The notes beneath the pieces are model-generated. The model had not been told where the DNA came from. It searched no databases and was given only the letters and a program-made list of their open reading frames with translations. Position numbers and translations under genes: made by a program. Positions 31,601 to 41,499 of a stretch of 64,000 bases of DNA are shown here, one piece after another. Source of the DNA: Planktotalea arctica (GTDB lineage Bacteria > Pseudomonadota > Alphaproteobacteria > Rhodobacterales > Rhodobacteraceae); the NCBI RefSeq assembly GCF_002105285.1, contig NZ_MUHR01000006.1, positions 248,001 to 312,000 on the forward strand. The letters are read 5' to 3'. Numbering within the stretch: the first letter of the stretch is position 1; every line of letters starts with the position of its first letter.

Positions 31601-33048
31601 GCACCGACAGGTCCTGCAAGCTCCAACAGCAGGTCCAGATCCATATGCTGCTCCATATGAGCAGCAAGGCGGTCAAGAACCGCATCTACGTCTGCGGCAT
31701 AGTTCAAATCGCTCGATACCGATTGCCCGAGAAAACATGCTCGAAACGCGTCCGAGCCGAAAAGCCCGTGTAGATAGCAGCCCATAATTTGCCCATTGGC
31801 ACTGGCCGCCCCCTCGGCACGCCCGTCAATCGAGAGCCACGCGTGCGTGCAATCAGGGCCGCTGGTCTGGCCGAGGTGAATTTCATAACCCTCGACCGCG
31901 TCGCCCGTTGGCAGATAGGTGGCGGATGTGCGTGCCAGACGTTTTTGCGGCGACATTTGGGTTTGCACGTCGAGAAAGCCGAGCCCTTGCACGGTGGTGG
32001 CTGCGCCCTCGATCCCCAAGGGGTCGCTGATTTGCGTGCCAAGCATTTGATAGCCGCCGCAAATCCCCAGAACGCGGCCCCCGCGCCGGATATGGGCGTG
32101 TAGATCAACATCCCAGCCCTGCGCCCGAAAGAAGGCCAGATCGGCGATGGTGGCCTTTGATCCGGGGATCAATACAAGGTCTGCGTCGCCGGGTAGGGGG
32201 CGGCCTTGCTCGATAATTTCTACGCTGACATTTGGCTCGGCGACCAACGGGTCAAGATCGTCGAAGTTGGCGATACGCGCGAGGCGTGGCACTGCGATCT
32301 TATATGCGCCGCCCCTGCGCGAGGCGATGTCCATCACGTCCTCTGCAGGCAGCTTCCATGCCTCGGCAAACCAAGGGATCACGCCAAGCGAGGGCCAGCC
32401 CGTGTGCGCGGTGATTGCGGTCAAACCGTCGTCAAAGAGGCTCACGTCACCGCGAAACTTGTTGATACAAAAGGCTTTTATATGTGCAGCATCGTTTGGC
32501 GGGAGGATCGTTTGCGTTCCCACAACCTGAGCAATAACGCCGCCGCGATCAATATCGCCCGTCAGAACGACCGGCACGCGCGCCGCTTCTGCAAAGCCCA
32601 TATTAGCAATGTCGCCCGCGCGCAGATTGACCTCAGCAGGGCTGCCAGCGCCCTCGACCACGATCAGATCCGCAGTGCTGCACAGGCGGTTGAAGCTCTC
32701 AAGCACGGCGCTCATCAATTTCGGTTTCGCCTTTGCATAATCACGCGCGCGCATCGTGTCCCAGCGCTTGCCTTGAACGATCACCTGAGCGCCTGTGTCC
32801 GTCTCGGGTTTGAGCAAAACGGGATTCATATCTGTATGCGCCTCGCGCCGAGCGGCGAGTGCTTGCAAAGCCTGCGCGCGGCCGATTTCACCGCCATCGA
32901 TGGTCACGGCGGCATTGTTGGACATATTTTGTGGCTTGAACGGCGCGACGCTGAGCCCACGATTGGCAAAGGCGCGCGCGATGCCCGCAACGAGCATGGA
33001 CTTACCCACATTCGAACCTGCGCCTTGTATCATTATCGCTTTGGTCAT
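31597..33048 (-). CDS. cobQ: Cobyric acid synthase
   Basis: ATP- and glutamine-dependent enzyme that amidates side chains b, d, e and g of adenosyl-cobyrinate a,c-diamide in B12 synthesis. The 483 residues show an N-terminal ATPase domain ([20 protein letters not shown], then [12 protein letters not shown]) and a C-terminal glutamine amidotransferase-like domain with the Cys nucleophile in [10 protein letters not shown] and a His near the end ([10 protein letters not shown]). Complete length. No cobalamin riboswitch was seen upstream. Confidence 0.95.
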   Translation of the reverse strand: MTKAIMIQGAGSNVGKSMLVAGIARAFANRGLSVAPFKPQNMSNNAAVTIDGGEIGRAQALQALAARREAHTDMNPVLLKPETDTGAQVIVQGKRWDTMRARDYAKAKPKLMSAVLESFNRLCSTADLIVVEGAGSPAEVNLRAGDIANMGFAEAARVPVVLTGDIDRGGVIAQVVGTQTILPPNDAAHIKAFCINKFRGDVSLFDDGLTAITAHTGWPSLGVIPWFAEAWKLPAEDVMDIASRRGGAYKIAVPRLARIANFDDLDPLVAEPNVSVEIIEQGRPLPGDADLVLIPGSKATIADLAFFRAQGWDVDLHAHIRRGGRVLGICGGYQMLGTQISDPLGIEGAATTVQGLGFLDVQTQMSPQKRLARTSATYLPTGDAVEGYEIHLGQTSGPDCTHAWLSIDGRAEGAASANGQIMGCYLHGLFGSDAFRACFLGQSVSSDLNYAADVDAVLDRLAAHMEQHMDLDLLLELAGPVGA

Positions 33049-33106
33049 GGACAGCCCCCCGTTTCACCCCCAGACATAAAGCGCTGCGCAGCCGAGAGAA
33101 AGAGCG

Positions 33107-33676
33107 ATGAACACACCAGCCCATTTGATTCTCGGCCTTGCAGTGTTTTCGCGCAAAGACACGCCGCGCGTTACGGGGGCATCTGCGGTTGGCGCGTTGT
33201 TGCCTGATCTGTCGCTCTATGTGATGGCAGGCGCGTCGCTGTTTATCCTGCAAGTCCCGCCGGATGTCGTGTTCGGGCAGCTCTATTTCTCGCAAAGCTG
33301 GCAAACGGTTTTCGCGATTGATAACTCATTCTTGCTTTGGGGATTGGTCCTGAGCTTTGCCCTTTGGTTCAAGGCACGTGCGGGCGCAGCGTTTGCGGGG
33401 GCAGGACTGCTGCATCTGGCGATGGACTTTCCACTGCATCATGATGATGGACGTCCGCATTTCTGGCCCGCGAGCGACTGGATTTTCAAGAGTCCTGTGA
33501 GTTATTGGGACAGCCTGCATCACGCCAATTGGGTAGCGCCGCTCGAAGGGCTGATGGTGCTAATCTGCGCCGGTGTTTTGTTTCGCCGCTTTCAACGCTG
33601 GCCGATGCGACTTTTGGCGCTGGCCTTGCTGGGGATGGAATTCATGGTGATCCGCAGTTGGCTGCTATTCTTTTAG
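33107..33676 (+). CDS. Membrane protein, YdjM/DUF457-like
   Basis: A 189-residue membrane protein with an N-terminal NTPAHLILGLAVF motif, LLPDLSLYVMAG, and a later LLHLAMDFPLHHDDGRPHFWPASD block whose His/Asp pattern resembles the membrane-bound YdjM/DUF457 'metal-dependent hydrolase' family. Four to five membrane segments are predicted. It is divergent from cobQ, and similar genes are sometimes mislabelled as CobQ because of that neighbour. Substrate unknown. Confidence 0.72.
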   Translation: MNTPAHLILGLAVFSRKDTPRVTGASAVGALLPDLSLYVMAGASLFILQVPPDVVFGQLYFSQSWQTVFAIDNSFLLWGLVLSFALWFKARAGAAFAGAGLLHLAMDFPLHHDDGRPHFWPASDWIFKSPVSYWDSLHHANWVAPLEGLMVLICAGVLFRRFQRWPMRLLALALLGMEFMVIRSWLLFF

Positions 33677-33685
33677 GGTAATAAA

Positions 33686-33716
33686 AAACGCCCCCGAGAG
33701 CAGATCGGGGGCGTTT
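33686..33716. terminator. Bidirectional rho-independent terminator
   Basis: AAACGCCCCCGA pairs perfectly with TCGGGGGCGTTT over a 7-base loop, followed by AAGTTTTT on the plus side and preceded by ATAAAAA, which reads as a T run on the minus strand. It lies between the convergent ends of the YdjM-like gene and the DUF6280-like gene and should stop transcription from both sides. Confidence 0.9.
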
Positions 33717-33746
33717 AAGTTTTTGGTGCAGATGTAGAAGTCGGCG

Positions 33747-34067
33747 TTATGCCGCTTCGGCCTGCTGAGCGGCATTACGGCGCTCTGATTCTTCACGCGA
33801 CAGCGCCACCGAGGTGCGCACGCCTTTGGAGACGAAATCCATCAAACCTGTAACAACACGCTCGTTCGGGTCGATTCCAGCGCAGGACAGCACTTCACGG
33901 CCATCACGCGAACGTGCCCAACGAGCGATTTGCTCCGGGCCGTTTCCATACTTCTTGTCGTCGGCAATTGCATCATCCAGAGCTGCGAGTACCACGGCGG
34001 CGAACAGTTTGCGCGCGCGGTTGCCTTGCTCTGAGTTGTAGGCAGTGCCATCAACGAAATCTCTCAT
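33747..34067 (-). CDS. Small conserved protein, DUF6280-like
   Basis: A 106-residue soluble protein starting MRDFVDGTAYNSEQGNRARK. It is mostly helical with a central DDKKYGNGPEQIARWARSRDG and a Cys at about residue 65. It resembles a small protein found in most roseobacters and tentatively assigned here to DUF6280; its function is unknown. A GGTCGGA site precedes the ATG at 34067. A longer frame to 34160 has no ribosome site and is not used. Confidence 0.8.
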   Translation of the reverse strand: MRDFVDGTAYNSEQGNRARKLFAAVVLAALDDAIADDKKYGNGPEQIARWARSRDGREVLSCAGIDPNERVVTGLMDFVSKGVRTSVALSREESERRNAAQQAEAA

Positions 34068-34285
34068 AATTCCGACCTTTGTTCTTGCTCTTGTGTTTCC
34101 GGCATGACGGCCCTTATGACCTATCGCTTCCGATTCGGATACCCTGTATTTGCATAGCACTTATGCGTTAAGCGCATGGCTTGCTGCGCTTGCAGCACGA
34201 GATATAGCTATCTTGCACGGGAGCGACCCTCCAGATATAGGGAGCCTCAAGATTTCATCAACCTTTTGCCATGGTTTTGACACAT

Positions 34286-34849
34286 ATGCCTAAGATCAAC
34301 GGAAACGAAATTCGCCCCGGAAATGTTCTGGAGCACAATGGGGGCCTTTGGGCCGCCGTTAAGGTCGATCACGTCAAGCCCGGCAAGGGTGGCGCGTTCG
34401 CTCAGGTCGAGATGCGCAACCTGCGCAACGGATCGAAGCTTAACGAGCGCTTTCGCAGCGCGGATAAAGTCGAGAAGGTCCGCCTCGAACAGAAAGACCA
34501 GCAGTTCCTTTACGAGAGTGACGGTATGCTGGTGTTCATGGACACGGAAACCTACGAGCAGATTGAATTGCCCGCCGCGCTGCTGGGGGATCGACGCCCC
34601 TTTCTGCAAGACGGTATGACGATCGTGGTGGAGTTTCATGAAGCCGAGGCACTGCATGCAACGTTACCGCAAAAGGTGACGTGCAAAGTGGCCGAGACGG
34701 AGCCTGTCGTGAAAGGTCAGACCGCAGCGAAGAGTTTCAAGCCGGCCATTCTGGAAAACGGGATCAAGGTCATGGTGCCGCCTTTTGTGGGGCAGGACGA
34801 GAGCATCGTGGTCAATACCGACACGATGGATTATTCCGAGAGGGCGTAA
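34286..34849 (+). CDS. efp: Translation elongation factor P
   Basis: A 187-residue factor that rescues ribosomes stalled at polyproline. From ATG 34286 it begins [38 protein letters not shown]; the Lys in the KPGKGG loop is the usual site for post-translational modification. The three beta-barrel domains continue through [12 protein letters not shown] and [15 protein letters not shown]. Length fits. The alternative ATG at 34271 adds 5 residues and is less likely. Confidence 0.95.
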   Translation: MPKINGNEIRPGNVLEHNGGLWAAVKVDHVKPGKGGAFAQVEMRNLRNGSKLNERFRSADKVEKVRLEQKDQQFLYESDGMLVFMDTETYEQIELPAALLGDRRPFLQDGMTIVVEFHEAEALHATLPQKVTCKVAETEPVVKGQTAAKSFKPAILENGIKVMVPPFVGQDESIVVNTDTMDYSERA

Positions 34850-34858
34850 TCTGATTGC

Positions 34859-34924
34859 GAGCGCCTACGGGCGCTCACAGGTTTAGCCTGCCCGGGGGCA
34901 GGCGGATTTGGGGCTCTGCCCCAA
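34859..34924 (+). repeat. REP-like element: three consecutive hairpins
   Basis: Three perfect stems follow each other in the gap between convergent efp and ygfZ: GAGCGCC/GGCGCTC with loop TACG (34859-34876), GCCTGCCC/GGGCAGGC (34886-34903), and TTGGGGC/GCCCCAA with loop TCT (34908-34924). The flank GAGGTACTTCGAGACC then AGAAGG resembles the flank at 54192-54216. Such multi-hairpin blocks between genes are seen in roseobacter genomes and may end transcription on both strands. Confidence 0.7.
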
Positions 34925-34953
34925 GCCTCGAGGTACTTCGAGACCAGAGAAGG

Positions 34954-35697
34954 TTAAGGCGCGTAGGTGATCTGCGCGTCTTTCGCGTTGAGGGGGCCGG
35001 TAGCGCGGTCAAAGCGCAAGTAGGCGAGGGCTTTGACGCCCGATTGGCGAAAAAGCGTTCCCGCGGGTTTGCCTGCATCTGTGGTGATCTGAGTGCCGAG
35101 CGGGGCCTCGCCAATGATGTCGACCTGCGCGAGACCTTTGCGCAGTTCGGTTTTGTGTTTCATGCGCGCGGTGACTTCTTGCCCGACATAACAGCCCTTT
35201 TTGAAGTCTACGCCGTTCAGGCGCTCAAAGCCCATTTCAAGCAAGAAGCTGTCGGGGGTGAGTTCGATCCCTGCTTGAGGGATGATATGCAGCACTTCGA
35301 GCGCGGTCCAATCGGTGTCATCGCCGGGCTGCCCGTCGTATGCGCGCCAGCCCAAGGCAGGATGGCGCGGATCTGCAAAGGCCCCAGCGGGCATTGGGTC
35401 AAGGCCACGCGTCATGTGTCGCGCACCTTCTGTGATGGTGACATCGGCGCGCAGTTTATACATGGTGAGGCGTTTGACGAGCATATCGGTTTGCTGCGCA
35501 TCCGTGTCGAGCAGGATGGCATCGCCATCGCGCAGCACGAAGAAATCCGCGAGGTATTTGCCCTGGGGGGTGAGCATCGCGGTGTAGACGAGGCCCTGTT
35601 CGATCTTGTCTAAATCGTTACTCAAAAGGCCTTGCAGGAAGGTTTTGGCATCAGAGCCGGTGATGCGTAGCAGGCGACGGTCGGTGGGTTGGGTCAT
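34954..35697 (-). CDS. ygfZ: YgfZ-family folate-binding protein
   Basis: A 247-residue GcvT-fold protein that supports Fe-S cluster assembly or repair, with tetrahydrofolate as partner. The signature KGCYVGQEVTARM (K-G-C-Y-x-G-Q-E) is complete at about residues 165-178, after ITGSDAKTFLQGLLSND near the start. The C-terminal region contains the expected GTLFRQSGVKALAYLR. It is convergent with efp and divergent from the glycosyltransferase. Confidence 0.93.
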   Translation of the reverse strand: MTQPTDRRLLRITGSDAKTFLQGLLSNDLDKIEQGLVYTAMLTPQGKYLADFFVLRDGDAILLDTDAQQTDMLVKRLTMYKLRADVTITEGARHMTRGLDPMPAGAFADPRHPALGWRAYDGQPGDDTDWTALEVLHIIPQAGIELTPDSFLLEMGFERLNGVDFKKGCYVGQEVTARMKHKTELRKGLAQVDIIGEAPLGTQITTDAGKPAGTLFRQSGVKALAYLRFDRATGPLNAKDAQITYAP

Positions 35698-35763
35698 TTT
35701 GCTCTCCCTTAGGGCCTATGCTTGATATAGGCGGGACGGGATGAAGTGAGAAGGGGCAAGGCC

Positions 35764-36444
35764 ATGCGCGCGCCGATTTCTGTGGTGATACCGGTTTTGA
35801 ACGCGGGCGACGTGCTGGCGGGTTGTGCTGCTGCTTTGATGGAGGCTGTCGAGGTGGGGCTGATCCGAGAGTTAATCGTGAGCGATGGTGGGTCAAACGA
35901 TGCAACGCGGCAGATCGCCGAGGAGATTGGCGCGCTCTGGGTGAGCGGCGCACCCTCGCGCGGGGGGCAGTTGAGGCGGGGTTGCGCCGTGGCCAAGGGC
36001 GAGTGGATATTGGCGCTGCACGCTGACACGCAGTTGCAGGCGGGTTGGAGCGATGTGGCGGCGGCGCACTTGCAGCGCTCTGAGGCCGGCTATTTCAAGC
36101 TGGCTTTTGCCTCTGGCGGGATGCCTGCGCGCATCGTGGCGGGCTGGGCGAACCTGCGCTCGCGCGTGCTTGGTCTGCCTTATGGTGATCAGGGGTTGTT
36201 GATTTCGCGTGCGGTATATCAAGAGGTAGGGGGTTATGAAGATATGCCCTTGATGGAAGATGTGGCGATGGCGCGTGCGCTAAGCGGGCGGCTGCGCGGC
36301 TTGGATGCGCGGGCGGTGACGAGCGCGCAAAAATATCAAAAAGCGGGCTGGCTGTGGCGGGGCGGGCGCAATCTTTGGACCTTGCTCCGCTATTTTGCGG
36401 GGGTGCCTGTGGAGCGGCTGGCGGCGCAGTACCGCAGGCCTTAG
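35764..36444 (+). CDS. Glycosyltransferase family 2, TIGR04283 type
   Basis: A 226-residue enzyme with an N-terminal GT-A nucleotide-binding fold (ISVVIPVLNAGDVLAGC, then IVSDGGSNDATRQIAEEIG, and LALHADTQLQAGW with the DxD-like motif). The Leu-Pro-Tyr-Gly-Asp-Gln motif (LPYGDQG) and the PLMEDVAMARAL block are typical of TIGR04283 enzymes. ATG 35764 has an AAGGGGC site; the ATG at 35746 is less likely. Substrate unknown; the neighbour is an MsbA-like exporter, suggesting a cell-surface role. Confidence 0.85.
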   Translation: MRAPISVVIPVLNAGDVLAGCAAALMEAVEVGLIRELIVSDGGSNDATRQIAEEIGALWVSGAPSRGGQLRRGCAVAKGEWILALHADTQLQAGWSDVAAAHLQRSEAGYFKLAFASGGMPARIVAGWANLRSRVLGLPYGDQGLLISRAVYQEVGGYEDMPLMEDVAMARALSGRLRGLDARAVTSAQKYQKAGWLWRGGRNLWTLLRYFAGVPVERLAAQYRRP

Positions 36445-36494
36445 TGCCGCTTGAGAATGCGGATGAGTTTGAAAGGCAAGATGAAGCGAGGCGT

Positions 36495-38240
36495 TTAGGC
36501 TTTGGCCTGAAGGTTGTGCAGGGAAGCGTAGGTCTTGGCCGCTTTAAGCAGGCTGTCATGAGTGCCTTGTTCCACTACTTCGCCCGCCTCCATGACGACG
36601 ATCTGATCGGCATTGCGGATCGTGGAGAGGCGGTGGGCGATCACCAGCGTCGTGCGCCCCTCGGAGAGGCGTTCCAGCGCGGCTTGGACAACGGCTTCGG
36701 ATTGAGCATCAAGGGCTGAAGTGGCTTCATCGAGCAGCAAGATCGGCGTGTCGCGCAGGAGCGCGCGCGCTATGGCGACCCGTTGGCGTTGGCCGCCCGA
36801 GAGGGCAGAGCCGCGCGGGCCGACGGCGGTATCGAGGCCATTTGGAAGCTGCGCAAGAAAATCGGAGACATGGGCGGCGTCGAGCGTGGTTTTGAGCTGC
36901 GCATCGCTGACGTCCGTGCGCCCGAGAAGGATGTTTTCGCGTAAAGACTCGTCGAAGAGGAGCGCGTCCTGCGAGACTACGGAGAAGAGGTCGCGCAACT
37001 CGGCGAGGGCCATGTCGGTGACCGGTACGCCTCCGATGAGGGCTTGGCCGCCCTGCGGGTCGGTAAGGCGGGTGAGCACGTTGAAGATCGTGGATTTACC
37101 CGCGCCAGAGGGCCCGACGAGGGCAGTGGTCCTGCCCGCAGCCGCGGTGAAGGTTGTGCCCCGTAGCACGGGCGTGTCGCCGTAGCTGAGGCGCACATCG
37201 TTCAGGGTGATTTCGGGCGTGCCTGTGGGGGCGGCGACGGGATTGGCGGGGGTTTTATGCACGGGTTCCAGCGCGAGGAGTTCCATCACGCGCTCGATGC
37301 CAGCGGCGGCGGCTTCCCAGACGCCGGTGATGGTGCCAAGGCGGCGCAGAGGCTCGAAGGCAAAGCCGAGGGCGGTGAAGAAGGCCATGAACTCGCCCAC
37401 GGTCTTTTCGCCGGAGATGATTTCGCCGCCGCCATAGATGAGCACGCCGAGGAAACCGACGCCGGACATGGCATCAATCAGGCCGGGAATAGCCGCTTTG
37501 CCCAGGGATGTGGTGACTTCGACCTCGACGCGCGCGGCGTTCAGCTTGGCGTAGTGGCGCGATTGATAATCCTCGAGGCGGTTGAGTTTGACGGGGATGA
37601 TGCCGTGAAACACCTCATCGAGGCGGCCCGACTGACGTGCCGCGATCTGGTGCGCCGTGCGCGAGTGACGGCGCACGAAGCGCTGCGCAATGAGCGAGGG
37701 CAACACCAGCAAAGGCACGCCGATGAGTGCAACGGCGGTCCAGCGCCAATCCACGCTCATCGCAACGCCGAAAAGGACGATTACCGCCACCAGATCGCGC
37801 CCTGCGCCGGTTATGATTGCGTTCCAGACTTGCGAGACGGCAGAGACATCGCCGATGACGCGCTGCATCAAAGTGCCGGGCGCGTTGATCTGGTGAAAGC
37901 TGACATCGAGGCGCATCAGGTGGCTGAGCAGATCGCCGCGCATATCCGCTTCAGATTGCTGGGAAATCCGCGTCAGGATGACTTTCTGGATCACCGACGC
38001 GCCCGCGCGCACCAGAAATATCCCAAGAATGACGAAACCTACCCACCAAAGAGCGTTTTGATCCCCCTCGAGGAAGACCAGATCGAACATCGGTTTCATC
38101 ATCCAGCTCAGCAGGCCGAGCATCGAACCCTCCAGCGCCATAAAGAATGTCGCCAGCAAGAGCATCCAGAAATGGCGGCTGAGGTAACTGCGCCAGAGCC
38201 AGCGCAAAAGCGCGCGGCTTGAATGATCGGGAGTGGCCAT
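36495..38240 (-). CDS. MsbA-like ABC transporter (permease plus ATPase)
   Basis: Half-transporter of 581 residues from ATG 38240. The N terminus has six membrane helices (residues about 20-310) and the C terminus an ATPase with Walker A GPSGAGKS, signature LSGGQRQR, Walker B ILLLDEATS and the H-loop VIAHRLST. The membrane domain resembles lipid/multidrug exporters of the MsbA type, working as a homodimer. Substrate unproven; lipid A export is a possibility. A frame upstream to 38366 overlaps the next gene and is not used. Confidence 0.92.
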   Translation of the reverse strand: MATPDHSSRALLRWLWRSYLSRHFWMLLLATFFMALEGSMLGLLSWMMKPMFDLVFLEGDQNALWWVGFVILGIFLVRAGASVIQKVILTRISQQSEADMRGDLLSHLMRLDVSFHQINAPGTLMQRVIGDVSAVSQVWNAIITGAGRDLVAVIVLFGVAMSVDWRWTAVALIGVPLLVLPSLIAQRFVRRHSRTAHQIAARQSGRLDEVFHGIIPVKLNRLEDYQSRHYAKLNAARVEVEVTTSLGKAAIPGLIDAMSGVGFLGVLIYGGGEIISGEKTVGEFMAFFTALGFAFEPLRRLGTITGVWEAAAAGIERVMELLALEPVHKTPANPVAAPTGTPEITLNDVRLSYGDTPVLRGTTFTAAAGRTTALVGPSGAGKSTIFNVLTRLTDPQGGQALIGGVPVTDMALAELRDLFSVVSQDALLFDESLRENILLGRTDVSDAQLKTTLDAAHVSDFLAQLPNGLDTAVGPRGSALSGGQRQRVAIARALLRDTPILLLDEATSALDAQSEAVVQAALERLSEGRTTLVIAHRLSTIRNADQIVVMEAGEVVEQGTHDSLLKAAKTYASLHNLQAKA

Positions 38241-38241
38241 G

Positions 38242-38937
38242 TCAGGCAATCTGCGCGGGCGGCGTCTTGCTGTCAAAGCCTTCCTGAATGACATCGTTGT
38301 CGTATTCGGTGCGTATCCAGGTCTCGAAATCAATTTTGCCCTTGGCTTGGCGCGCCTCGAAAACATCGAGGATATAGCCCTGAACGCCGGTCTTGGTCCA
38401 TTTCAGGTGGATGAACTTGATCGAGAGTTGCTTGCGCGCTTCCTGAACAGGGACATTGTCGAACACCATTTGATACATCGCTGCGCAAAAACCCGCGCGA
38501 TCCGCGCCGGATTTGCAGTGGAACATAAAGGGACGCTGTACCGTGCGCATAAGGTCAATCACCGCGACGATGTTCTCGCGGTTCGCCGCCGTGCGCGCCC
38601 AGAGCTTTGAGTTGTGCAGCTTTAGCCCGAGGATACGGCAGCTTTCTTCCTCGAAGAGGTAGTGTGCGCGAATATCGGTGCCGCGCAGGTTGATCACCGA
38701 TTTGATCCCCATATCGCGGTAACGCATGAAGCGTTTATGCGTGGGCTGGTTGGAGCGCCACACGCCATCGGACACGCGGTAGAAGTTGGTCCATGGCACC
38801 CGCAGAAAGGCGTGATCAAACAGGTTGTAGTGCCACTTGGATTTGCGCCGCTCGTCGGGATCGGTGATGTTCATGCCGAAGGAATAGCGCCAGTTGCGCT
38901 CCCAGGTGCTGAGTTTCTTGCCGAGGGTCTTGAGCAT
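38242..38937 (-). CDS. Dual-specificity/tyrosine phosphatase family protein
   Basis: A 231-residue protein from ATG 38937 with the Cys-x5-Arg phosphatase signature HCKSGADRAG at about residues 131-140 and the preceding IKSVINLRGTD block. The N-terminal MLKTLGKKLSTWERNWRYSFGM and Trp-rich YNLFDHAFLRVPWTNFYRV region is distinctive and membrane-associated in some relatives. It is linked to the MsbA-like gene by 1 base, suggesting one operon; a role in envelope lipid dephosphorylation is plausible but unproven. Confidence 0.87.
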   Translation of the reverse strand: MLKTLGKKLSTWERNWRYSFGMNITDPDERRKSKWHYNLFDHAFLRVPWTNFYRVSDGVWRSNQPTHKRFMRYRDMGIKSVINLRGTDIRAHYLFEEESCRILGLKLHNSKLWARTAANRENIVAVIDLMRTVQRPFMFHCKSGADRAGFCAAMYQMVFDNVPVQEARKQLSIKFIHLKWTKTGVQGYILDVFEARQAKGKIDFETWIRTEYDNDVIQEGFDSKTPPAQIA

Positions 38938-39078
38938 TGATCCGTCCTGCCGATAGGGGCCTTGAGCGCCATGTAGACTCTGGGCGGGGGTGGTGCAAGC
39001 GCTCGCCCTTTTGCGGGGCCAGTTGACGGCGCCGCGCGCGCGGCTAATGTCGGCGCAATTCAAATCGGAGTTATCTGT

Positions 39079-40272
39079 ATGTCTCTCGCCAATGGTCGTA
39101 CTTATCTTGCCATTCCCGGTCCCTCGGTCGTGCCGGACGCGGTCTTGCGCGCAATGCACCGCGCCTCGCCCAATATCTATGAAGGCGAGTTGGTGGATAT
39201 GATGCCCGATCTGATCGCTGATCTGCGCCGCGTCGCGCGCACGGATCACCATGTGGCGATCTACATGGGCAACGGACATGCGGCTTGGGAGGCGGCGCTG
39301 AGCAATGTGATTGCACAGGATGATCTGGTGCTGATCCCCTCGACGGGGCGCTTTTGCGAGGGCTGGGGCGAGATGGCGAGCGGGCTTGGCGCACAGGTCG
39401 AATTGATAGATTTCGGGATGAAGTCCCCGATGGACGCCGGAGCGATCGAGGCGCGGCTGCGCGCAGATACGGCCCATAAGATCAAGGCGGTTCTGGCGGT
39501 TCATGTGGACACTTCCACCTCGATCAAGAGCGATATCGCAGCGGTGCGCGCGGCGCTTGATGCGGCGGGGCATCCGGCGCTGCTGATGGCGGATTGTATC
39601 GCCTCGCTCGGCTGTGATCGCTTCGAGATGGACGCATGGGGCGTGGATGTGATGGTCACGGCCAGTCAAAAGGGTCTAATGGTGACGCCCGGCCTAGGGG
39701 TCGTTTTCTTTAATGATCGCGCGGCGGATGTGCGCACGCGAATGAAGCGGGTCAGCCGTTATTGGGATTGGACGCCGCGCGCGCAGCCTGCGCATTTCTT
39801 CCAGTATTTCGGCGGCACGGCCCCGACGCATCACATTTACGGTCTGCGCGCCGCGCTCGATCTGATCCACGCCGAGGGGATGGAGGCTGTCTGGGCGCGC
39901 CATGAAAGACTGGCCAGCGCGGTTTGGGCAGCCTGCGAGGCTTGGGGGCAAGGCGGTCCTTTGACATTGAATGTGGCGGATCGCGCGCATCGCTCCTGTG
40001 CGGTGACGGCGCTGCGCCTTGGCACGCCGCACGGCAAGAGCTTGCGCCGCTGGAGCGAGCATGAGGCAGGCGTCACGCTGGGCATCGGTCTTGGCATGTC
40101 CGAGCCGGATGATCCCTTGGGCGAGGGGTTTCTGCGTATAGGTCACATGGGGCATGTGAACGCGCATATGGTGCTTGGCACGCTGGCCAGCATGCAGGCG
40201 GGGTTCGAAGCGCTCGATATTCCCTTCGGGGGCGGCGCGCTTGACGGCGCGGCGAAGGCACTCTCGATTTAG
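39079..40272 (+). CDS. Class V aminotransferase (serine/alanine-glyoxylate type)
   Basis: PLP-dependent enzyme of 397 residues. The PLP Lys is K198 in VTASQKGLMVTPG, preceded by ADCIASLGCDRFEMDAWGVD. The motif VHVDTSTSIKSD (about 141-152) matches serine-glyoxylate aminotransferases, which act in the serine cycle and photorespiration-like pathways. Exact substrate cannot be fixed by sequence alone. Cytosolic. Complete length. Confidence 0.88.
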   Translation: MSLANGRTYLAIPGPSVVPDAVLRAMHRASPNIYEGELVDMMPDLIADLRRVARTDHHVAIYMGNGHAAWEAALSNVIAQDDLVLIPSTGRFCEGWGEMASGLGAQVELIDFGMKSPMDAGAIEARLRADTAHKIKAVLAVHVDTSTSIKSDIAAVRAALDAAGHPALLMADCIASLGCDRFEMDAWGVDVMVTASQKGLMVTPGLGVVFFNDRAADVRTRMKRVSRYWDWTPRAQPAHFFQYFGGTAPTHHIYGLRAALDLIHAEGMEAVWARHERLASAVWAACEAWGQGGPLTLNVADRAHRSCAVTALRLGTPHGKSLRRWSEHEAGVTLGIGLGMSEPDDPLGEGFLRIGHMGHVNAHMVLGTLASMQAGFEALDIPFGGGALDGAAKALSI

Positions 40273-40293
40273 GCGCGGCTAATCTGTGCTGCG

Positions 40294-41403
40294 TCAGGTG
40301 TTGCCCGCGCTTTGCAGCGCGACAGGCAGGGCGTTTGCGACAAGGTCCATTTCTGCCTCAGGTCCGCAGCTGATGCGAACGCAGCGATCTTGCGGCGCAG
40401 CGAAGGGCATGCGCACAAAGATGCCCTGCGCAATCAGGCTTGCGAGAACCGCGCGCGCGAAGGTACCATCCTTGCCGCAATCTACCGCGACGAAATTGGA
40501 GGCCGAGGGCAGGGCGCTTAGCCCGTTTTCCTGTGCAATTGCGGCTATGTGCTGTTTAGACCGCTCCACCTGCGCCTGAATGTTGCGCAGGCCGGCTTGA
40601 TCCTTCAGCGCCGCCAGCGCGGCGATCTGGGCAAGGCGGTTCATGCCGAAATGATTGCGGATTTTTTCGAAGGCGCGGATCAGATCGGGTGCGCCCATGG
40701 CATAGCCCACGCGCATGCCTGCAAGGCCATAGCCCTTTGAAAACGTGCGCATGCGGATCACACCGGGGTGGTCTATGGGCAGCTCGGCAGCGGTGCTTTC
40801 GGGCGCGAGATCAACATAGGCTTCGTCCAGCACCAATAGGCAGCCCTCTGGCAGGTTTGCCGCCATCTGCTCGATCACGCGGCCCTCGTGCCAGGTCCCC
40901 ATCGGGTTGTCGGGATTGGCAAGATAGATCAGCTTTGCGCCCGTTTCGTGCGCTTTTGCCAGCAGCGCATCGGGGTCCTCGTGATCATTCTTGTAGGGCA
41001 CTTTTTGAAGCACACCGCCAAAACCGGCTACATGATAGTTGAACGTGGGATACGCCCCCTCGGAGGTGACGACGCAGTCGCCCTGCTCGATCACAAGCCG
41101 AGCGAGGTAGCCAAGCAAACCGTCAATACCTTCACCTACAACGATATTTTGCACGCCGATCCCATGATGGGCGGCAAGGGCTGTGCGCAGATCATAGCTT
41201 TCGGGTTCGCCGTACATCCACGCTTCATGTGCGTGGGCCTTGATTGTTTCAAGAACCAAGGGCGAAGGACCAAAGCCGTTTTCATTGGCCCCAAGGCGGG
41301 CTTTGAAGGGCGCGCCGCGGCTGCGTTCCTGCGCTTCGGGGCCGATGAAGGGCACGGCGGCAGGCAAAGTCTGGGCGAGGGCGGTATAGCGGGGATGTGT
41401 CAT
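40294..41403 (-). CDS. Histidinol-phosphate-type aminotransferase (HisC-like)
   Basis: Class I/II PLP enzyme of 369 residues from ATG 41403. The PLP Lys lies in RMRTFSKGYGLAGMRVGYAMG (about residue 217-225), with GANENGFGPSP at the N terminus and VLDEAYVDLAP before it. HisC relatives also act on aromatic or other amino acids, so the role may not be in histidine synthesis. A longer frame to 41484 overlaps non-family sequence. A short Tat-signal gene starts 96 bases away in the other direction. Confidence 0.86.
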   Translation of the reverse strand: MTHPRYTALAQTLPAAVPFIGPEAQERSRGAPFKARLGANENGFGPSPLVLETIKAHAHEAWMYGEPESYDLRTALAAHHGIGVQNIVVGEGIDGLLGYLARLVIEQGDCVVTSEGAYPTFNYHVAGFGGVLQKVPYKNDHEDPDALLAKAHETGAKLIYLANPDNPMGTWHEGRVIEQMAANLPEGCLLVLDEAYVDLAPESTAAELPIDHPGVIRMRTFSKGYGLAGMRVGYAMGAPDLIRAFEKIRNHFGMNRLAQIAALAALKDQAGLRNIQAQVERSKQHIAAIAQENGLSALPSASNFVAVDCGKDGTFARAVLASLIAQGIFVRMPFAAPQDRCVRISCGPEAEMDLVANALPVALQSAGNT

Positions 41404-41499
41404 GGGCGAATGGGTAGAGCCTGCGCGAAAAGGGGGCAAGGTTGAAATCGCACGTGGCTGTGCCCACATGAGATTCACTCGCAACTGGAGGGATAAGCC

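Noticed and set aside
32900-33106. Cobalamin riboswitch upstream of cobQ
   Set aside because: The cobQ start is only 58 bases from the divergent gene and no B12-box-like sequence was recognised.
32206-33207. A 333-residue plus-strand frame opposite cobQ
   Set aside because: cobQ motifs are intact on the other strand and the frame crosses the divergent promoter gap without a family.
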